Of a DNA stretch of 64,000 nucleotides, positions 58,885 to 64,000 are shown piece after piece. The translations under genes and the position numbers were made by a program. The notes beneath the pieces were generated by a model that was not told where the DNA came from, searched no databases, and saw only the letters and a program-made list of their open reading frames with translations. The stretch is from Trema orientale (lineage: Eukaryota > Streptophyta > Magnoliopsida > Rosales > Cannabaceae), in assembly GCA_002914845.1 (NCBI GenBank), contig JXTC01000345.1:160571-224570 (forward strand), written 5' to 3'. Numbering within the stretch: the first letter of the stretch is position 1; each line of letters opens with the position of its first letter.

Positions 58885-60570
58885 TTAGTTGCCAAATCTG
58901 AGGAGTTTGGGAACTCAGTTGTGTTAATACCTCAACCTTTTCTTTATATACGAATAAATTTTTTCATCTGTTACTTGCAAAATGATGGCATAAACGTGAA
59001 CTATAATAGACTTTTGTTTGGTGGTTCCAAATCGGAATTTGTGTTCGTTGGAATTCATTAGGTTGGAGAATATTCCAACTAGCTTAAAGGGTTTATGAGG
59101 TTGAGAATTTGTTTTGGGACTCCATAAAAGTTGGCAAGATTCTGAAAATATCTTTGTATTTGTGGTTGATGTGTTCCATGAGGCTGATTCATAATCTGAC
59201 CAGCTTTGGCTTCTTTTTTAGGAAATATCTCAGGCAATTTACACTGCTAACATACAGTTTGATGTGAAGGGTATATGTTTTTGGTTGATAAAAGGGATTT
59301 GATGTGAGAGGGTAAGAAGAGCTCTTATCATGTTGGTGACAAGTTGACAACTAAAGGAGACGGTGACCAACTAGAATGTACCGTATGCCATCTTCTGGCT
59401 TTGACGTGGTTTAGCTTCAAAGGAGGGCCACTCCAGAGTTACTTGTGGCCAGAGCTTTCAATTCTGCTTTAGCACAAAAATTTTAGTGTGAGATTAAGCT
59501 TATTCCCAAATTTGGAGGAGAAAAAAACAAAGGCCCAGTAGTTGTATATATATGATATAAGAGGATCCCATTTGTAATTTGGACATTTCCTGTAGAAAAT
59601 ACAGGTATATATGGAACTAGGTTCACGATGCCAAAAACTTTTCTTCTAAAGGAGGACCTTTTCACAATCAATTGAAACAGGTACTCTTTATGAAATAACA
59701 ACCAATGCCAATTAACTTTGCAACTTGCATTTGGCTTTTTTCCTTGCATTCTTTCCCTTTTACTCGGTTTGTTCTAGTTTCTTCCTTTTTTTCCTTTTTT
59801 TTTTTTTGGCTAAAAGGAACATGTACTCAAAAGTCATCTGTCATGACTCATGATGGACCCTTCAGCCCTCCTTAGCATCCCCCACCAGCAATATTCGTCC
59901 GTACAATCCAAACTTTCCTCAGCAAAGTACTACTGCGTAGCATTCATACTGTCGGCACTCAGCATTGTTGCTTTGAGTTTTATTATAATATGATAGATGG
60001 GGAATGCTAAAACTATTTTGAGGTGAATTCTCTTTTATACTCTCTAATTTTATTGTTTTGTATTTGGATTTTTTTATAATTTATTATTTTATTAAAATGC
60101 AAAAATTGAATACTAAAATCCAAATCTCAAATAATGAGATTATGAGTGTAAAACAGAATAAATTTTGCATTTTTCATAATTGATTGGCGGTTTCATTATG
60201 ATGTTACTTAGATTTTCAGATAGATGATAGATGGATAATACTGATACGGTACAAGTAATGAGGTTCTAAGCTACAAGACTTATACAAAGTATACTAACAG
60301 TCCTAATTAGTCAGAGGCATATGATTTACAAGTAAAACTTCGCGCATTGGCCTTTTTTTTTAAGAATAATATTATCAGAAGTCTTCTAGGTGACAACTCA
60401 AGTGGTTACCAGTTACCACGTACCACTTGTTTCTCCAAATACTAAAGTGACGGTCCAAAAACCTTAATGGCGTCCATTGAACTTAGCAAACATGATAGAA
60501 TCTGATGAAAACATGATATTACTTAGCAAACCTTAATGGCGAATAGAACAAGAATATAACTAAGCAAACA

Positions 60571-60745
60571 TGACGATATATAATTAGTAATTGAGATGTG
60601 AATGTGTATTGAGTTGTACGTTGAAAATGATGGAAATGGACTTGTTGTGTATTGAGTTGTACGATATATAATTAGTAATTGGTTCTTGTAAATTGTTGAG
60701 TTGTCCGTTGAAAATGATGGAAATGGACTTGTTGTGTATTGAAGA
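60571..60745. repeat. Tandem duplication, about 89-bp unit, two copies
   Basis: ACGATATATAATTAGTAATTG begins both units, and both contain GTTGAAAATGATGGAAATGG and CTTGTTGTGTATTGA. A handful of differences are visible. Confidence 0.75.
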
Positions 60746-60960
60746 TGTAGCTAGGATCAGAAGACTGACGAGAGTGCATGCAGGATTGTGGGGTTTCCTC
60801 GAGGAGGTTCAGAGAACCCTCTGGGGGCCTAGTGGGACGGATTCTGCCTCAAAACTTTTATTTGAAAAAAAAAAAAAAACAAAAAACAGAAAAATATTAA
60901 ATTCTATAAATATACAAACGTGATAAATGATGTGATGACGTGGATGAATGAGTCCCAGAG

Positions 60961-60990
60961 ACTCTCTCTCTCTCTCTCTCTCTCTATCTC
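60961..60990. repeat. (CT)n microsatellite
   Basis: About a dozen CT dinucleotides ending in TATCTCGATCTC. Confidence 0.85.
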
Positions 60991-61391
60991 GATCTCGTGA
61001 TATCTTGAAGGCTGATAACACGCTGCAAATGCTGAAGAAGAGAAGTGAGCAAACCAACGTGATGTTTCTTCCAACTTCCTCTTGAAAAGGACCCTATTCG
61101 TCATATGAGGATTTGTTTGTACACATTTTATTACTATTGTATTTTAATGTTTACATAAATGAATCTTCTTGATCTTGATGTTGCTTACTTAAGTATATGC
61201 TATTTTTTTTTTTCAATTTTTAACTATCAAAAAATAAGACAGTGCAAAGTGTTATTGAATTAAACAAGCCTTGAATAATAATATTTGCAACTAGGTTAAG
61301 AGATGATGAAACAACATCTGTGACTAAATCATACAAAATGGACTCGATGAGTGCATGGCATTGGCAAGTGAAACCCCAAGGTTGCTTTAAG

Positions 61392-61392
<1 letters not shown>

Positions 61393-61438
<46 letters not shown>
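61393..61438. repeat. (CT)n(CA)n microsatellite
   Basis: About sixteen CT dinucleotides followed by seven CA dinucleotides. Confidence 0.9.
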
Positions 61439-62039
61439 GAAAGAACGAGTAGCATAGAGATTTGAAAAAATCTTGAAATTTTTTTCAATGATTGAGGTTT
61501 TTTTTTTTAATGTTTAGCAATTTCAATGATTTAAGTGCTACCACAATTTTAGCCAAAAAAAAAGGTGCTACCTCAGTGATGTACAAAGACAATATCTTAA
61601 ATAGATAGATAGTACTACAGATATGGACAAGTTTTGTCAACTTTAAATGGGAAAATTTTCTTCTTGAATTAACACCAATGGTAATGAGCATCTTTATTTT
61701 AGTAAAAGGAGGAGAATAGAGGAAAGATATTTAGCATATTTTTGCTTTTTCTCCGGTGAATAAGAGGTCTAGTATTCCATAGTTCATACCAAAGTTTTTG
61801 TAGGTTACTGTAGTCTTGGTCCTCTATCATATATAAAGTTTAGTCATACTCATACATGAAGCACGTGAAGCCGAGTGCCTTCCAATCCAATGTGGCTGAA
61901 TTTCACATGGGTCTGTTGGGCCCTTGTACCACTCGGTCTTTGCAACATTAATCTTCCTATTTCTTCTTTTCCTTCTCCTTGTGACCATAATTCTAGGTCC
62001 ATTTACAAAGATATTTATTCATCATATACTACATGGCAA

Positions 62040-62675
62040 TTGGCATTAAATTATTTTACATTTAGCATTATTTTATCTTATTTAATTATTTATTAATTAT
62101 TTTTATATTTATTAAATTATGTTATATTTAGCATTGAATTATTTTATTAATTAAATTATTTTGCATTTAGCATTATTTTATTTTATTATTTTTTAAATTA
62201 TTTTATTAATTTCTTTTTATTAATTAATTTATTTAACATTTATCATTATTTTATTTTATTTTATTATTTTTCTAAATTATTTTATTAATTAAATTATTTT
62301 ACATTTAGCATTATTTTATTATTTCATTAAATTATTTAATCAATTAAATTATTATTTTATTAAATTATTTTGCATATAGCATAATTTTATTTTATTTTAT
62401 AATTTTTAAATTATTGTATTAATTATTTTTATTAATTAAATTATTATTTTATTAAATTTTTTTACATTTAGCATTATTTTACTTTTATTAAATTATTTTT
62501 TATTATTTAAAGTATTATTTTATTAAATTATTTTACATTTAGCATAATTTTATTTTATTTTATTATTTCATTAAATTATTTTTTATTAATTAAATTATTA
62601 TTTTATTAAATTATTTTATATTTAGCATTATTTTATTATTTAATTTAATTATTTATTTATTTTATTAATTAAATG
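62040..62675. repeat. AT-rich tandem array, 65-90 bp units, about nine copies
   Basis: The phrase ATTTTACATTTAGCATTATTTTATT recurs (in variants) at about 62054, 62130, 62160, 62232, 62300, 62370, 62462, 62533 and 62618, separated by TTAATTAAATTAT spacers of unequal length. Almost no G occurs except in the TTTAGCAT phrase. Confidence 0.8.
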
Positions 62676-62842
62676 GTATTCCATTCCACCTTGGGTGGAA
62701 TAGAATTCCATCACATTTTATTCCAATGGGAAGGCTTTTTCTATTTGAATTTTCTAACCAAATAATGGAATTGGGTCATTTTGGAATTATTTCTATTCCG
62801 TTCCATTCTATTCCATTACCCCCAACCAAATATGACCTTAAT
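62676..62842. mobile_element. Probable MITE end adjoining the AT-rich array
   Basis: Repeated GGAAT/ATTCC phrases (for example TTCCATTCCACC and TTCCATTCTATTCC) end in CCCCAACCAAATATGACCTTA. In reverse complement this begins TAAGGTCATATTTGGTTGGGG, a common plant MITE terminus. The opposite end was not found with confidence, and the array may be inside the same element. Confidence 0.45.
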
Positions 62843-63415
62843 GGAAAGAATCTACTTATTCTATAATTTTATTTTCCCAAGTAGATCGCTCATTAGCTTT
62901 TCCCATTTTAGTATTTTGATGATAATATAGAATAACATAATGATTAACATTTAAAAACACTACAATTTAATTCATGCGCAATAATATGTGGAACTAAATT
63001 ATAATGTTAATACTCAATTAGTTAAAAATTTGATGACCACGGTAAATTTTTAGCCTTTTTTTTTAATTTTGGATTAGTTTTTGAAGTAATTAAAGTTGTT
63101 TCAAGCAGAATATGTCCAACAGGCAACAACGAGCTCATTTGATGTTGTTCCATTATATTGTTTTAATATAATGTGGTTTGCTAAATGTCACTTCCTTAAC
63201 CTAAAGGAAGACCGTGACCGAATAGGTAATGACGAAAAAAACCATTTTTGAAGAAGAATGCTTGCAAATTGCAATACCATGAAGAGATAATATAAACTAT
63301 ACTTAAATAAATATATTTAAGGTGGACAATATCATAGAACCGTATTCAGCAAATTCACTGGTAAAAAATAAAAATACTTACAGAAATTTAATGCACGTAT
63401 CTCATACATGTATAT
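62843..63415. other. AT-rich intergenic DNA
   Basis: No gene or element is recognised here. Confidence 0.5.
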
Positions 63416-64000
63416 TGTTAGGGTTTATGCCCTAAAAGCATGTATATTTTGGATATTTGCTGAATTAATAAAATGACATTTTTCTATTTGAATTTGTGTA
63501 TAATAGGTATATCTTTAAATATCGAAAAATTCCTAGTTTATTTATGTGACCATAAATTTAGTATATAAGTGTTATATACATGAGGATTAAATTTGTGGAT
63601 AATAAACTAAACATAGTCCATAATAATTAATTAAAGTTTGGGATCTTTAATTAAATATTATTAGTACGGTCCATTAACATTGAGAATGTAATAGTCTTAT
63701 CCGGACTATTGATGTGTTGACATCACAATGGAGGTACTTTATATAATTCGATTATATAGGACTGGACCAGACATGATTTGAATCTCACTTAAATTCCGTT
63801 AACTGTTGAGAGTTCAAATAATGTCACTAGATGATCATATGTAGATCAATCTTAATCCTGAGTAGTTATAGACTCCTATTTATAACATTATGTTCTTTGA
63901 CATATTTGTTAAAGTTTGTTTTTAAAACAGACTGAAATACTTGTATATTGGGAGCATGATGAGATGAGTAGCTGGGAATGTAGCTTACAGATATGGAATC
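63416..64000 (+). mobile_element. LTR-type repeat, second copy, cut by the window edge
   Basis: Starts TGTTAGGGTTTATGCCC and matches 41124-41709 in the same orientation, with about 25 differences over 585 bases by eye. The element continues beyond the window. Whether this is a solo LTR or the 5' LTR of a longer retrotransposon cannot be seen. Confidence 0.65.

Larger units (their letters stand above)
58885..61990. other. Gene-poor region downstream of CIA30
   Basis: After the 3' UTR of CIA30 I see no convincing gene. The region contains a tandem duplication (60571-60745), GC-richer unique sequence at 60760-60860, and (CT)n microsatellites. Confidence 0.5.

Noticed and set aside
60693-60923. 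76-codon frame after the 89-bp tandem repeat
   Set aside because: It begins within the duplicated unit, ends in an A-tract and shows no family resemblance.
41124-64000. A single 22-kb retrotransposon bounded by the two LTR-type copies at 41124 and 63416
   Set aside because: The interval contains intact SAUR and CIA30 host genes and many unrelated insertions. The copies are better read as independent insertions of one family.

Overview
This is a nuclear DNA window from a plant, most likely a eudicot. It has short exons and AT-rich introns, and all seven confidently identified genes belong to plant families. The species cannot be fixed from the sequence. The assembly has one 818-base N gap (42170-42987) and several single ambiguous bases.

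The left third (about 4.7-26.4 kb) is gene-rich. It holds a SAC-domain phosphoinositide phosphatase (+, 16 exons, 817 aa), the 40S ribosomal protein SA gene (-, 5 exons, 306 aa), a NOC1/MAK21/CEBPZ-type ribosome-biogenesis factor like Arabidopsis SWA2 (+, 16 exons, 1019 aa), and a nuclear-type class III small heat-shock protein (-, 2 exons, 164 aa). For each of the three long genes, the exons I joined sum to a whole number of codons and every junction keeps the reading frame. RPSA and SWA2 stand head to head, and each upstream region carries the telo-box typical of the plant translation regulon. SWA2 and the heat-shock gene converge.

From 26.7 to 32.5 kb lies a young, rearranged accessory block. 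It contains two copies of a small cystatin-like gene family. The first is broken, with a tandem exon duplication and a roughly 1-kb hairpin element in an intron. The second is an open 145-codon model with a solo LTR in intron 1. The block ends with a second, orphaned copy of the heat-shock gene's upstream region.

From 33 to 43.7 kb the sequence is repeat-dominated: a 73-75 bp minisatellite, a decayed Ty1/Copia element whose 3' LTR is interrupted by another LTR-type repeat, the N gap, and a LINE-type RNase H relic. Between 43.7 and 51 kb are two single-exon SAUR auxin-response genes facing each other. From 51 to 55.3 kb is a dense cluster of MITEs, fold-back elements and a SINE. The CIA30 gene (complex I assembly, 7 coding exons, 225 aa) lies at 55.4-58.9 kb. 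The rest is gene-poor, with an AT-rich tandem array (62.0-62.7 kb) and a second copy of the LTR-type repeat running off the right edge.

I found no convincing new biological system. The observations most worth a second look are the long intronic hairpin, the duplicated and orphaned heat-shock promoter, the exon-duplicating cystatin-like locus, and two independent GC-AG introns.
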